Shown here one piece after another: positions 41,293 to 49,392 of a DNA stretch of 64,000 nucleotides; within the stretch, counting starts at the first letter, position 1; each line of letters starts with the position of its first letter. The translations under genes and the position numbers were made by a program. The stretch comes from Streptomyces bacillaris (GTDB lineage: Bacteria > Actinomycetota > Actinomycetes > Streptomycetales > Streptomycetaceae), in NCBI RefSeq assembly GCF_003268675.1, contig NZ_CP029378.1, positions 744,001-808,000 of the forward strand, in the 5' to 3' direction. The notes below the pieces were generated by a model. It was not told the origin of the DNA, did no database searches, and was given only the letters and a program-made list of their open reading frames with translations.

Positions 41293-41907
41293 TCAGGCCA
41301 GCGGGACCGCCAGGCTGTGCAGGTAGCGCATGAGGGTCATCAGCACATCGCGGCTGGAGGCCCGCAGCCGGGCGTCGCAGTCGATCATCGGGACCTCGTC
41401 CGGCAGGTCGAGCGCTCTGCGCAGGGCCTCGACCGGGTGGTGCGGTGCGTCGGGAAAGGTGTTGACGGCCACCACGAAGGGCACCCCGCGCTCCTCCAGC
41501 CGGCCGATCACGTCGAAGCTGACCTCCAGCCGCCGGGTGTCGATGAGGACGACGGCGCCGAGGGCCCCCTCGAAGAGGCCGTTCCACAGGAACCAGAAGC
41601 GCTCCTGGCCGGGGGTGCCGAACAGGTAGAGGATCAGCTCCTCGCTGAGGCTGATCCGGCCGAAGTCCATGGCGACGGTGGTGGCGGTCTTCGTCTCCAC
41701 CCCGGCGTTGTCGTCCACGCCGACACCGGCCTGGGTCATGGTCTCTTCGGTCGTCAGGGGCCGGATCTCGCTGACCGAGCCGACCATGGTCGTCTTGCCG
41801 ACCCCGAACCCGCCGACGATCACGACCTTCACCGCGGCGGTGGCCGTGGTGGGGAGGACGTCCTCGCTGCGGGGTCCGGTGATCGTGTCAGAGCTTCTGA
41901 AGTCCAT
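41293..41907 (-). CDS. cvnD: Conservon small GTPase (CvnD)
   Basis: This 204-residue GTP-binding protein has P-loop GGFGVGKTT (32-40), the switch-region MDFGRISL with a YLFGTPGQERFWFLW motif (DxxG-type G3) and the base-recognition stretch FVVAVNTFPDA (N-x-x-D-like). It resembles Ras/MglA-type GTPases coupled to roadblock proteins. It overlaps the end of the DUF742 gene by 20 nt. In S. coelicolor conservons the histidine kinase-like, roadblock, DUF742 and GTPase proteins form a complex resembling eukaryotic G-protein signalling. The role here is by homology. Confidence 0.93.
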   Translation of the reverse strand: MDFRSSDTITGPRSEDVLPTTATAAVKVVIVGGFGVGKTTMVGSVSEIRPLTTEETMTQAGVGVDDNAGVETKTATTVAMDFGRISLSEELILYLFGTPGQERFWFLWNGLFEGALGAVVLIDTRRLEVSFDVIGRLEERGVPFVVAVNTFPDAPHHPVEALRRALDLPDEVPMIDCDARLRASSRDVLMTLMRYLHSLAVPLA

Positions 41908-42259
41908 GCATCACCGCTTCGAGAAGGGACCTGTCGGGGAGTGTGGCGCGGACGATCGGCGCACGCGACTCGATGAGTTCGGTCGCGAGGAGATCGCTCA
42001 GGAGCGAGGTGACCACGCTGAACGGCAGGCTGAGGTAGGCGGAGATCTCCGCGACCGATAAAGGCGCCTGACAGAGCCGCAGGATCGCGGCCTGCTCCGG
42101 CTGGAACGTCGGCGAGGGCTCGGCCTGCGCGACGACCATCGTGACCAGGTCGAGTGCGGCCCGCTCGCTGTCGTCGAGATCACCCGTGATCACATACAGC
42201 CGTTCCGGGTCGATGAGCGCCGGATCGGTCGTGCGGCGTTCTCGTCGGGGTCCGCTCAT
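41888..42259 (-). CDS. cvnC: Conservon DUF742 protein with TTA codon (CvnC)
   Basis: This 123-residue DUF742 protein has a winged-helix-like pattern: ALDLVTMVVAQAEPSPTFQPEQ and ILRLCQAPLSVAEISAYLSLPFSVV, ending TLPDRSLLEAVMHGL. Codon 67 is TTA (42059-42061 antisense), giving Leu in QAPLSV, so its translation and perhaps that of the coupled downstream genes depends on bldA. Its start overlaps the roadblock gene stop (ATGA). It is part of the conservon complex. Confidence 0.92.
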   Translation of the reverse strand: MSGPRRERRTTDPALIDPERLYVITGDLDDSERAALDLVTMVVAQAEPSPTFQPEQAAILRLCQAPLSVAEISAYLSLPFSVVTSLLSDLLATELIESRAPIVRATLPDRSLLEAVMHGLQKL

Positions 42260-42663
42260 CCGGACTGCCCGCCGTGGCGGGGCGGACTGGTCAGGTGGGC
42301 ACCGATCCGCACGACCATGTCCCGCATCCTGGCGCCGACCAGCCCGGCGTCCACGGTCTCGCCCGCCAGCACGGCGAGATACGCGCCGGTCCCGGCCGCC
42401 ATCAGGTAGAAGAAGCCACCCGTGACCTCGATGACCACGAGCTTCATCATGCCGTCGCTGTAAGGGATCTCGGTGGCCACCGCGGCGGCCAGGCTCTGCA
42501 GTCCTGCGCAGGCGGCCGCCAGCCGGTCGGCGACGTCCGGGTCACCGCCGTGCATGGCGATGCGCAGCCCGTCCGAGGAGAGCACCACGATCTGATGGAT
42601 GCTCGGCACGTCGTCGGCCAGTTCCTTGAGCATCCAGTCCATGTTTCCGCGCTGCTGGATCAC
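42256..42663 (-). CDS. cvnB: Conservon roadblock/LC7 protein (CvnB)
   Basis: This 135-residue roadblock/LC7 protein has WMLKELADDVPSIHQIVVLS, DGLRIAMHGGDPDVADRLAA and KLVVIEVTGGFFYLMAAG, which form the typical alpha/beta dimer. It starts at a GTG (42663) that overlaps the CvnA stop (GTGA); an ATG 7 codons inside could also serve. MglB-like roadblock proteins act on Ras-like GTPases, so it is the probable regulator of CvnD. Confidence 0.92.
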   Translation of the reverse strand: MIQQRGNMDWMLKELADDVPSIHQIVVLSSDGLRIAMHGGDPDVADRLAAACAGLQSLAAAVATEIPYSDGMMKLVVIEVTGGFFYLMAAGTGAYLAVLAGETVDAGLVGARMRDMVVRIGAHLTSPPRHGGQSG

Positions 42664-44327
42664 TTCAGGTCTCCCTTGTCCCACGCGTCATCGGAGTCTT
42701 CGCCGTGCTTCGGTTCCTGCGGTACGCCGTTGACGGCCTTGGTGAAGGCCTCCAGCCAGAGGCCGGGGGGCTTCTCGCCGCCCTGCCCACCGGGTCCGCC
42801 GGGTGCGGCGCCTCCGGCGCCCTGGTGCCCGCCCCGGTGCGGCAGCCCTCCGTTGACGGGGGCGGCGGACGGCGGGGGCTGCTGCGGCAGGTTGTGCGAG
42901 CCGAGCGGGGCGCGGCCCCGGCTGCGGCGCTGCGGCAGACCGTTCTCGGTCCACTCGGTGACCACCGGGACGTCGTCCTCCATGGCCGGGACGGGCCCGG
43001 CCGGACGCGCCGCGGCGGCCGGGGCGCCGGTGGGGGCCGGGGCGACCACGGAGGGGACCGGGCCGGTGGCGGCGGGCTTGGGCTTGCGCTTGCCGGGGGG
43101 CGGCACCACGTGCTGGAGCTGCGACATGTCCAGCGAGCTGGTGGGCCGCGAGGTGGCGCCGATGCCGTGGGCGATGCCCGGGGCCGGGCCGGTGGTGATC
43201 ATGTCGCGCGGCACGATGAGGACCGCGCGGACCCCGCCGTACGCCGACTGGCGCAGCGAGACCTGGAGTTGGTACATCCGCGAGAGGCGGCCGACGACGG
43301 CCATGCCGAGCCGGGGGGACTCCCCGAGGTCGTTCATGTTGATGCCGGCCTGGGCCTGGGCGAGCATGTTCTCGGCCCGGGCGCGGGCCTCCTCGCTGAG
43401 GCTGACGCCGCCGTCCTCGATCTCGATGGCGATGCCGGTCTGCACCTCGACCGCGGTGACGTGCACCCGGGTCTGCGGCGGCGAGTAGCGGGTCGCGTTG
43501 TCGAGCAGCTCGGCGCAGGCGTGGATGAGCGGCTCGACCGAAGTGCCGACGATGGCGACCTTGGCGATCGAGTGCAGATCGACGCGCTGGTACTCCAGGA
43601 TGCGGGACATCGCACCGCGCAGGACGCTGAACAGGGGTACGGGCTTGGGCCACTGGCGGCTGGGCCGGGCCCCGCCGAGGACGGCGATGGAGTCGGCGAG
43701 CCGGCCGATCAGCGCGGTGCCGTGGTCGATGCGCAGCAGGTCGTCGAAGACCTCGGGGTTGCGCCCGTAGTGGTCCTCCATCTCCCGCAGCTCACTGGCC
43801 TGGCGGTGCACGATCGCCTGGACCCGGCGGGCGACGCTGACGAAGGCGCGCTGGGCGGAGTCACGCCGGGCCTCCTCGTTGTCGATGACCTCGAGGACCT
43901 GGTAGATCTGCTCGCGCAGCGCCTTGGGCAGATGTCGGTTGGCGGCGTCCGCGTCGACGATGTCGCGCATGACCTCCTCGGGCGAATTGCCCACCCGCAG
44001 CCGCCGGATGGCGGCGGGCATGACTTCCTTGGTGAGCCGCACGGTCTCGGAGTCATGGCTGAGGATGCGGTGTTCCAGGTAGGCGATGCGCTGTTCGTAC
44101 TCCGCGCGCTGGGCGGCCATGGCCCGCTTGCGGCGGTGCAGCGCCACGGTGAGCACGGCGACCACGAGCGTGGTGATCGCGCCGCACACGGCGACTGGTA
44201 TCCGCGCGGCCGGGACCACCAGGGCCGCCCCGGCGACGGTGGCCGCGGCCAGCAGGACCACGGGGGGCAGGACTACGCGGACGACGGGGACTTCTCTGTC
44301 GGTCGGCGGTGATTCAACACGGACCAT
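42660..44327 (-). CDS. cvnA: Conservon histidine kinase-like sensor (CvnA)
   Basis: This 555-residue protein has two N-terminal transmembrane helices (VVLPPVVLLAAATVAGAALVV; VAVCGAITTLVVAVLTVAL) close together with almost no extracellular loop. Then come a coiled-coil/dimer region (MAAQRAEYEQRIAYLEHRI), a DHp-like stretch, and a GHKL ATPase domain (HACAELLDNATRYSPPQTRVHV; GIAIEIEDGGVSL; LGESPRLGMAVVGRL). The ~170-residue C-terminus is Pro/Ala/Gly-rich. Other CvnA proteins carry a nitrate/nitrite sensor (NIT) domain, which is absent here, so input may be intracellular or membrane-based. It heads the conservon, which ends at a terminator near 39484. Confidence 0.9.
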   Translation of the reverse strand: MVRVESPPTDREVPVVRVVLPPVVLLAAATVAGAALVVPAARIPVAVCGAITTLVVAVLTVALHRRKRAMAAQRAEYEQRIAYLEHRILSHDSETVRLTKEVMPAAIRRLRVGNSPEEVMRDIVDADAANRHLPKALREQIYQVLEVIDNEEARRDSAQRAFVSVARRVQAIVHRQASELREMEDHYGRNPEVFDDLLRIDHGTALIGRLADSIAVLGGARPSRQWPKPVPLFSVLRGAMSRILEYQRVDLHSIAKVAIVGTSVEPLIHACAELLDNATRYSPPQTRVHVTAVEVQTGIAIEIEDGGVSLSEEARARAENMLAQAQAGINMNDLGESPRLGMAVVGRLSRMYQLQVSLRQSAYGGVRAVLIVPRDMITTGPAPGIAHGIGATSRPTSSLDMSQLQHVVPPPGKRKPKPAATGPVPSVVAPAPTGAPAAAARPAGPVPAMEDDVPVVTEWTENGLPQRRSRGRAPLGSHNLPQQPPPSAAPVNGGLPHRGGHQGAGGAAPGGPGGQGGEKPPGLWLEAFTKAVNGVPQEPKHGEDSDDAWDKGDLK

Positions 44328-44982
44328 CTAAAACCCTCTGGCGGTTGATTCCGGGGTGTACCGGGATGTATACGCACGTGAGCGGAGACTCATGAACAAG
44401 TGCTCGAATTCGCATCAACTCGACTTCACTGCGCGTGAGCTTAGCCAGATCAGAACAGGGGATCGGCATATTCACCCAACCCCCTGCGGGAGCCCGCGAA
44501 GAGGAATACACTCGCCAGTTTTCGCACTCACCGCTGTGGAGCGTGCGCGGGGAGTGACGAAGGCCGGAAAGGGCCTGGCGCCGACCTCTCGGGTCCCGAC
44601 AGGCGGGACACACCGAGGTGTCAAATCGGCTGATATGCCATCAAATCACCGGCAGAGCAGCCGATGTGTATCGCGGAGTGGGACAGAGGCACAGACGATC
44701 GAACCGGATCGAAAGGAACAGATTCCCGATCACTCACCGGGTGAACGGAGAAAGCGCCGTGCTGACGCGTATACGACCGCCCCTCCCCGGGGCCCGCCGG
44801 GCACCCCGCGCGTACCGTGCCGCGGCGGGGATCACGGCGGCCGGGCCGCCCCCCGATGGCCCCGGGAGCGATACCCGGAGTGACGGCCGGACGGAGAAGG
44901 ACCGGACGGCAAAGGACCGGACGGAGAGGGGGCGGGCGAAGAAGAGGGGCGGGCGGCACCGTATGCGCCCGGTACGCCGGGA
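44328..44982. promoter_or_regulatory. Non-coding region between cvnA and the marR-type gene
   Basis: 655 bp in which I find no convincing gene; open frames here lack Streptomyces codon bias. The cvnA-proximal half (44340-44500) is relatively low in G+C and should hold the conservon promoter. Downstream lie GGCGGCC-G-GGCCGCC (44836-44850), and a triple 15-nt tandem repeat at 44887-44931. No clear -35/-10 boxes were identified. Confidence 0.5.
44887..44931. repeat. Three tandem 15-nt repeats (CCGGACGG[A/C][G/A]A[A/G]GG[A/G])
   Basis: CCGGACGGAGAAGGA, CCGGACGGCAAAGGA and CCGGACGGAGAGGGG follow each other without gaps. They lie 51 bp past the 3' end of the MarR gene, within non-coding sequence. 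The function is unknown. Confidence 0.75.
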
Positions 44983-45489
44983 TCAGCGGCGCGTCCCGCC
45001 GAGGCGGCCCTCCAGCTGGACCAGCAACTCGCTCAGCCCCGCGCTGAGTTCGGCCCGGCTCCGCTCGTCGAGCCCCGAGAGCACCGCCCGTTCGTACGCG
45101 AGCTGTTCGGGCAGCAGCCGGTCGACCAGGGCGCGGCCCTCCTCGGTGAGGCGGACATGGGCGACCCGGCGGTCACGCTCGTCGCCCCGGCGGTCCACCA
45201 GGCCGCGTTCCTGGAGGGCTCGCAGCCGCTTGGTGACGGCGGCGCCGGAGGAGAAGGTCTCCCGGGCCAGCTCGCCAGGGGTGAGTTCCCGGTCGGTACG
45301 GCGTACGGCGCCGAGGAGGTCGAACTCGGCGCGGGTCAGTCCGGCGGAGCGCAGCGGGGCGTCCTCCGCCTGCTGGAGCAGGGCGGCGCAGCGGTTGATG
45401 CGGCCGATCAGCTCCATCGGGCCGGTGTCCAGCCCGGGGTTGACGGCATGCCACTGCCGTACCACCGAGGCAACGATGTCGTCGGTCAC
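44983..45489 (-). CDS. MarR-family transcriptional regulator
   Basis: This 168-residue MarR protein has winged helix LTPGELARETFSSGAAVTKRLRALQERGLVDR, wing RRGDERDRRVAHVRLTEEG, and dimerisation helices at both ends. It starts at a GTG (45489) overlapping the stop of the FUSC-family gene (GTGA), and is therefore coupled to it. MarR proteins bind small aromatic compounds and repress exporters. The palindrome TTACACGTGTAA upstream of the FUSC gene is its likely operator. Confidence 0.9.
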   Translation of the reverse strand: MTDDIVASVVRQWHAVNPGLDTGPMELIGRINRCAALLQQAEDAPLRSAGLTRAEFDLLGAVRRTDRELTPGELARETFSSGAAVTKRLRALQERGLVDRRGDERDRRVAHVRLTEEGRALVDRLLPEQLAYERAVLSGLDERSRAELSAGLSELLVQLEGRLGGTRR

Positions 45490-47228
45490 TCCGCTCCGTT
45501 CGCAGGGGCAGGGACCGTTGTGCCGCGCCGCGCCTTCGGGGCGCGGGCGGCCGGACCCAGCCGTTGTGCTGTCGCGGTGAGCGTACGGTGTCCGGCCTGC
45601 TCGGCCGCGAGAACCTCCTGCTCGGGCAGGGCGCGCTGCCACCACTCCCCCGCCGCGGTGTCGGCGGCCTCGCGCAGTTCGACGAGGCTCGCGGTCAGCG
45701 CGCGGCGCGCCCGGGCCCGCTCGGCAGGGGGCTGCCCGGCCGCCCGTTCCGCCTCCGTACGGGCCTTCGCGGTGGCGTGAAGTGCGCGCTCGACGCGGCC
45801 CGCCGCCCTCCGGTTGGTGACGAGCGCCGCCGCGAGGAACCCGGCGAGCGCGCCGAGGACGGTGTCCAGGACCCGGTCGCCGATCAGCTCACCGGCCGGG
45901 TGCGGCGCGCCGAACTCCAGGACCAGGAGGGCCATCGGGGTGACGGCGACGGAGCCGAGCCAGTAGTTCCGGGTGATCAGGGCCTCGGCGGCGAAGCCGA
46001 AGAAGAGGCAGCACAGGACGAGCGCGAGCGGGGTGGTGCGGGAGAGCGGCAGGACGGCGGCGAAGACCAGGACGCCCAGGAGGTTGCCCAGGGTGCGCTG
46101 GAGGGTCCGGTTCCAGGTGAGGGTGATGTTGGCCTGGTAGAGGGAGGCGGCGGTGACGATCGCCCAGTAGGGGCGGCCGACGCCGAGGGCCGCGCAGAGG
46201 TAGCCGGCGAGCGCGCAGCCGATGAGGGTACGGACGGCGACGGGGAGCAGCGGCGATCCCGGGCCGAGGCTCCGCAGGAGGGTCCGGCGGGCGGCACGGC
46301 GGCGGCCGGGGTCCCGCAGGGCGGCCCGCTCGGCCTCGATGCCGTACAGCTCGGTGTGCTCGGTGCCGCACTCCTCTTGAGGGCCCGGCGGAGGCGGTAC
46401 GGGGACGGGTCCGCGCCCCCGGGTCAGGGCGGCCAGGCCCCGCAGCCGGTCCGCCTCCGCCTCCACGTCCGGGCCTGTGGCCGACGGGGTGACGGCCGCC
46501 TCCGCGTGCGCCACCAGCCGTTCCAGGGAGCGTCGTACGGGGGTGGGGCGGCCGGAGGCGAGCAGGCACTGCCAGGCGGCGTGCACGGCGGCGGCCGCGG
46601 CCCGGTGCGTACGGGGCCCGGGGTCGGCCACGCGGTCGGCGGCGGCCGCCAGGGCGCGGGCGACGGCCCGCCGTTCGGGCCCCTCGCGGCGGATCAGGGC
46701 GGGCCCGACACAGACCAGCCAGGCCACCGCCCCCGCCGCCAGGGTCAGCGCCAGATGCGCCGGGACCTGGCCGAGGCGCTGCGGGGCGAACAGGGCGGCG
46801 GAGCTGACGAAGGTGAGGATGACGTGGCCGGGCGGGCCGATGCGGGTCGCGTCGCACGCCGCCTTCTGGACGGCGGCGAGCAGCGCGCCGACCGCGACGA
46901 GCACGGCGGTGGAGTGGGTGAGCGAGGCGGTGACCAGCGCGGCCCCGAGCCCGGCGGTCATGGCGAGCACGACGCCGGTCAGGGTCCTGGCCCGTCGCGC
47001 GTACGGCAGGCCGTGCCCGTACAGCGCGCAGAGCGAACCGGCCATCGTGTAGATCACGAGGTCCAGCCGGCCGAGGGCGAGCAGCGTCAGCTGCGGTACG
47101 GCGGAGGCGGCCACCATGCTCAGTGCGGGCTTGAACCAGGTGTCCGACGGACGGCCGAGCCGGAGCGGGGCGACGAGGGGGAGGCTGCGGGCCCGGGGGT
47201 GCCGGGGCCGGATGGATGCATCACTCAC
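45486..47228 (-). CDS. FUSC-family membrane protein (aromatic acid exporter-like)
   Basis: This 580-residue protein has two membrane halves: helices at ~35-180 (PQLTLLALGRLDLVIYTMAGSL; ALVTASLTHSTAVLVAVGALL; LALTLAAGAVAWLVCVG) and ~340-480 (TLIGCALAGYLCAALGVGRPYWAIVTAA; TLGNLLGVLVFAAVLPL). Soluble helical regions lie between and at the C-terminus. This is the FUSC/AaeB-like fold of aromatic acid efflux proteins. The start is GTG at 47228. A palindrome in the promoter and the overlapping marR gene suggest a self-contained substrate-inducible export unit. Substrate is unknown. Confidence 0.85.
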   Translation of the reverse strand: MSDASIRPRHPRARSLPLVAPLRLGRPSDTWFKPALSMVAASAVPQLTLLALGRLDLVIYTMAGSLCALYGHGLPYARRARTLTGVVLAMTAGLGAALVTASLTHSTAVLVAVGALLAAVQKAACDATRIGPPGHVILTFVSSAALFAPQRLGQVPAHLALTLAAGAVAWLVCVGPALIRREGPERRAVARALAAAADRVADPGPRTHRAAAAAVHAAWQCLLASGRPTPVRRSLERLVAHAEAAVTPSATGPDVEAEADRLRGLAALTRGRGPVPVPPPPGPQEECGTEHTELYGIEAERAALRDPGRRRAARRTLLRSLGPGSPLLPVAVRTLIGCALAGYLCAALGVGRPYWAIVTAASLYQANITLTWNRTLQRTLGNLLGVLVFAAVLPLSRTTPLALVLCCLFFGFAAEALITRNYWLGSVAVTPMALLVLEFGAPHPAGELIGDRVLDTVLGALAGFLAAALVTNRRAAGRVERALHATAKARTEAERAAGQPPAERARARRALTASLVELREAADTAAGEWWQRALPEQEVLAAEQAGHRTLTATAQRLGPAARAPKARRGTTVPAPANGAE

Positions 47229-47247
47229 CCATATACGTTAACAGGTA

Positions 47248-47259
47248 TTACACGTGTAA
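47248..47259 (-). promoter_or_regulatory. Palindrome TTACACGTGTAA, likely MarR operator/promoter
   Basis: A perfect 12-nt palindrome, 20 bp upstream of the FUSC gene start, inside an unusually AT-rich patch (47231-47266, ATATACGTTAACAGGTATTA...). On the minus strand TTTACA of the palindrome could be a -35 box with TATATG near 47231-47236 as -10 (19-nt spacing). Binding by the MarR protein would overlap that -35 element; this is inferred. Confidence 0.65.
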
Positions 47260-47407
47260 AAGATATGGGCGCGGATGCCTCCCGACACCGGTCCGGGAAT
47301 GGACCCCTGGGCCTCTGTTCGACCGCGTGGCCCCTGAGGCACACTGTCCCGCGTAATCGGTGACCCATATTCTTTGAATCTTCATACAGCTACTACGATG
47401 ACGGGCC

Positions 47408-47845
47408 ATGACCAGGGTGAGCGCGCGGACCGACCGGCAGCGGTGCCGCTCCCGTGTGCCCGGCTCGCCGGTCTGGGTCTTCGCCCTGCTGTCCCTGCTC
47501 TTCTGCTGCTCGGTCACCACTCCGGCCGCCGCTGCCGTTCCGGTGGCGATGGAGGCCGCGGGCCCGTCCTCCGTACGGACGCTGACACCGGTGACCGGTC
47601 TGTACATCGAGCCGGTCGCCATGGCCGTCCCCGTCGACCGGGGGCTCGGGACCTCGTGCCACGGCGGCTCGACCCACTCGGCGGCCGTGGTACTGCCGGT
47701 GGCGTCCGCGCCCCTCGCGCTCCCCTGCTCCCCCGTGGCCGTCGTGCCCACCGCCCCGCTGACCGGGGCGGCCGCCATCCGGGGGCCCTCCCACGACGGT
47801 GTCCCCTCCGTCGATCAGCTGCGTCTTCAGGTTCAACGGATCTAG
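47408..47845 (+). CDS. Small exported protein of unknown function
   Basis: This 145-residue protein has an N-terminal basic stretch (RTDRQRCRSR) and a signal peptide (SPVWVFALLSLLFCCSVTTPAAAA). The mature part is rich in Ala, Pro, Val, Ser and Thr, of low complexity, and ends VDQLRLQVQRI. I do not recognise a family and the ribosome site is poor, but codon bias supports coding. It precedes the DUF3105 and DUF305 genes on the same strand by 138 bp and may belong to the same group of envelope proteins. Confidence 0.55.
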   Translation: MTRVSARTDRQRCRSRVPGSPVWVFALLSLLFCCSVTTPAAAAVPVAMEAAGPSSVRTLTPVTGLYIEPVAMAVPVDRGLGTSCHGGSTHSAAVVLPVASAPLALPCSPVAVVPTAPLTGAAAIRGPSHDGVPSVDQLRLQVQRI

Positions 47846-47983
47846 AGCCGGGTCCGCTCCTCTCTTCTCCGCGCCCCCGTGCCGGAGTGGTGGGAGCGGC
47901 TGCCCGTATGCCCTGTTTCCCCTCCCCCTCCCTGTATCGACCCGGATGCATCCGCCGCATCCGCTGAACGACGAGGATCTCCC

Positions 47984-48634
47984 ATGGCTTCCGCCAAGAA
48001 CCCGAACTCCCCCGCCGCCGCCCGCCGTGCCAAGCTCGAGGAGGCCCGCCGCAAGGAGCGGGCCCGTGAGCGGCGGGGCCGCCTCATCACCATCGGCGCG
48101 TCCGTCGCCGTGGTGCTGGCGCTGGTCGCCGGAGGCGGCTACCTGGTCTACCAGGCGAACGAGAAGGACAAGAAGGAGGAGCAGGCCCGGAACTCGCCCG
48201 TCACCGGTGAGCGCACCTGGAAGGACCTGAAGCAGGGCCACGTGGAGACGAAGGTCGACTACCCGATGACCCCGCCGGTCGGCGGTGACCACAGCCAGGT
48301 CTGGATGAACTGCAACGCGGACGTCTACACCGAGGAGATACCGAAGGAGAACGCCGTCCACTCCCTGGAGCACGGCGCGGTCTGGGTGACGTACAACGAC
48401 AAGGCGTCGGAGGCGGACGTCAAGGCGCTGACGGAGAAGGTCAAGTCGACTCCGTACTCCCTGATGAGCCCGGTCAAGGACCAGAAGGACCCGCTGATGC
48501 TCAGTGCGTGGGGCAAGCAGGTGACGGTGGACAGCGCGTCGGACGCGCGCGTCAACCAGTTCTTCACCAAGTACGTCCAGGGCCCGCAGACCCCTGAGCC
48601 GGGTGCCGCCTGCACGGGCGGGCTCGGCAGGTGA
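47984..48634 (+). CDS. DUF3105 membrane-anchored protein
   Basis: This 216-residue protein has a basic N-terminus (RRAKLEEARRKERARERRG), one transmembrane helix (LITIGASVAVVLALVAGGGYLVY) and an extracytoplasmic DUF3105 domain with PPVGGDHSQVWMNCNADVYTEEIP and NAVHSLEHGAVWVTYND. The His/Asp/Cys residues are the conserved ones of the family and could bind a metal. GAGGAT lies 7 nt before the ATG at 47984. DUF3105 and DUF305 genes are commonly side by side in Streptomyces; here the second overlaps by 4 nt. The function is unknown. Confidence 0.88.
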   Translation: MASAKNPNSPAAARRAKLEEARRKERARERRGRLITIGASVAVVLALVAGGGYLVYQANEKDKKEEQARNSPVTGERTWKDLKQGHVETKVDYPMTPPVGGDHSQVWMNCNADVYTEEIPKENAVHSLEHGAVWVTYNDKASEADVKALTEKVKSTPYSLMSPVKDQKDPLMLSAWGKQVTVDSASDARVNQFFTKYVQGPQTPEPGAACTGGLGR

Positions 48635-49284
48635 CCGCCGTGACCAGCCCGTTCTCCTCCGCCCGGCGGATGGTGCTCGCGGGCGCCGTCGTGCTGCTGC
48701 TGGCGGTGGGCCTGGTGGCGCTGATGGTCGGACGGCCGTCGTCGGCGTCCTCGTCCGCGAGGGCGGCGCAGTCCGCTGCGGAGGGGTCGGCGGACGCGGG
48801 GTTCGCCCGGGACATGGCGATCCACCATCAGCAGGCGGTGGAGATGTCGTTCATCGTGCGTGACCGCACCGAGGACGAGGACGTGCGGCGCCTGGCGTAC
48901 GACATCATCAACACCCAGGCAAACCAGCGCGGCATGATGCTGGGCTGGCTGGAGCAGTGGGGCCTGCCCAAGAGTTCGGCGGAGCCGCCGATGACGTGGA
49001 TGGGCCACACCATGAAGCCGACCGGCGACGGTTCGCTGATGCCGGGCATGGCCACGACCGCCGAGCTGAAGGAGCTGAAGGCGGCCGAGGGCAAGGCGGC
49101 CGAGGTGCTGTTCCTCCAGCTGATGACCGTGCACCACCGGGCCGGGGTGGACATGGCACAGGCCGGGGCCGAGAAGGCCGGCACCGATGTCATCCGCAAT
49201 CTGGCGAAGGGCATGGTCAACGGCCAGGAGTCCGAGATCGGGCTGATGGCGACCATGCTGAAGGCGCGCGGCGCCCAGCCGTGA
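48631..49284 (+). CDS. DUF305 exported ferritin-like protein
   Basis: This 217-residue protein has a membrane anchor/signal (MVLAGAVVLLLAVGLVALMV) and two DUF305 repeats with His-rich helices (FARDMAIHHQQAVEMSFIV; LFLQLMTVHHRAGVDMAQAG). Met and His content (MTWMGHTMKP, MPGMATT) suggests copper or other metal binding. The GTG at 48631 overlaps the DUF3105 stop (GTGA), so the two are coupled. A strong terminator follows directly. A role in envelope metal handling is inference. Confidence 0.9.
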   Translation: MTAVTSPFSSARRMVLAGAVVLLLAVGLVALMVGRPSSASSSARAAQSAAEGSADAGFARDMAIHHQQAVEMSFIVRDRTEDEDVRRLAYDIINTQANQRGMMLGWLEQWGLPKSSAEPPMTWMGHTMKPTGDGSLMPGMATTAELKELKAAEGKAAEVLFLQLMTVHHRAGVDMAQAGAEKAGTDVIRNLAKGMVNGQESEIGLMATMLKARGAQP

Positions 49285-49290
49285 GCCGCT

Positions 49291-49340
49291 GGACGGGTCC
49301 CCTTCCCCACGGATCACCCCGCGGGGAAGGGGACCCGTCC
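49291..49340 (+). terminator. Strong terminator, perfect 18-bp stem
   Basis: GGACGGGTCCCCTTCCCC (49291-49308) and GGGGAAGGGGACCCGTCC (49323-49340) are perfectly complementary around a 14-nt loop, starting 7 bp after the DUF305 stop. No U-tract follows. It separates the DUF3105/DUF305 unit from the ROK gene 53 bp further on. Confidence 0.9.
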
Positions 49341-49392
49341 GCGTCGGCGGAACGGCCGGTCGTCGCCGGCATCACATAGGCTCGGCGACGAT

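Noticed and set aside
44356..44883. Open frame in the gap upstream of cvnA
   Set aside because: No ribosome site, poor third-position G+C bias and no domain; treated as non-coding.
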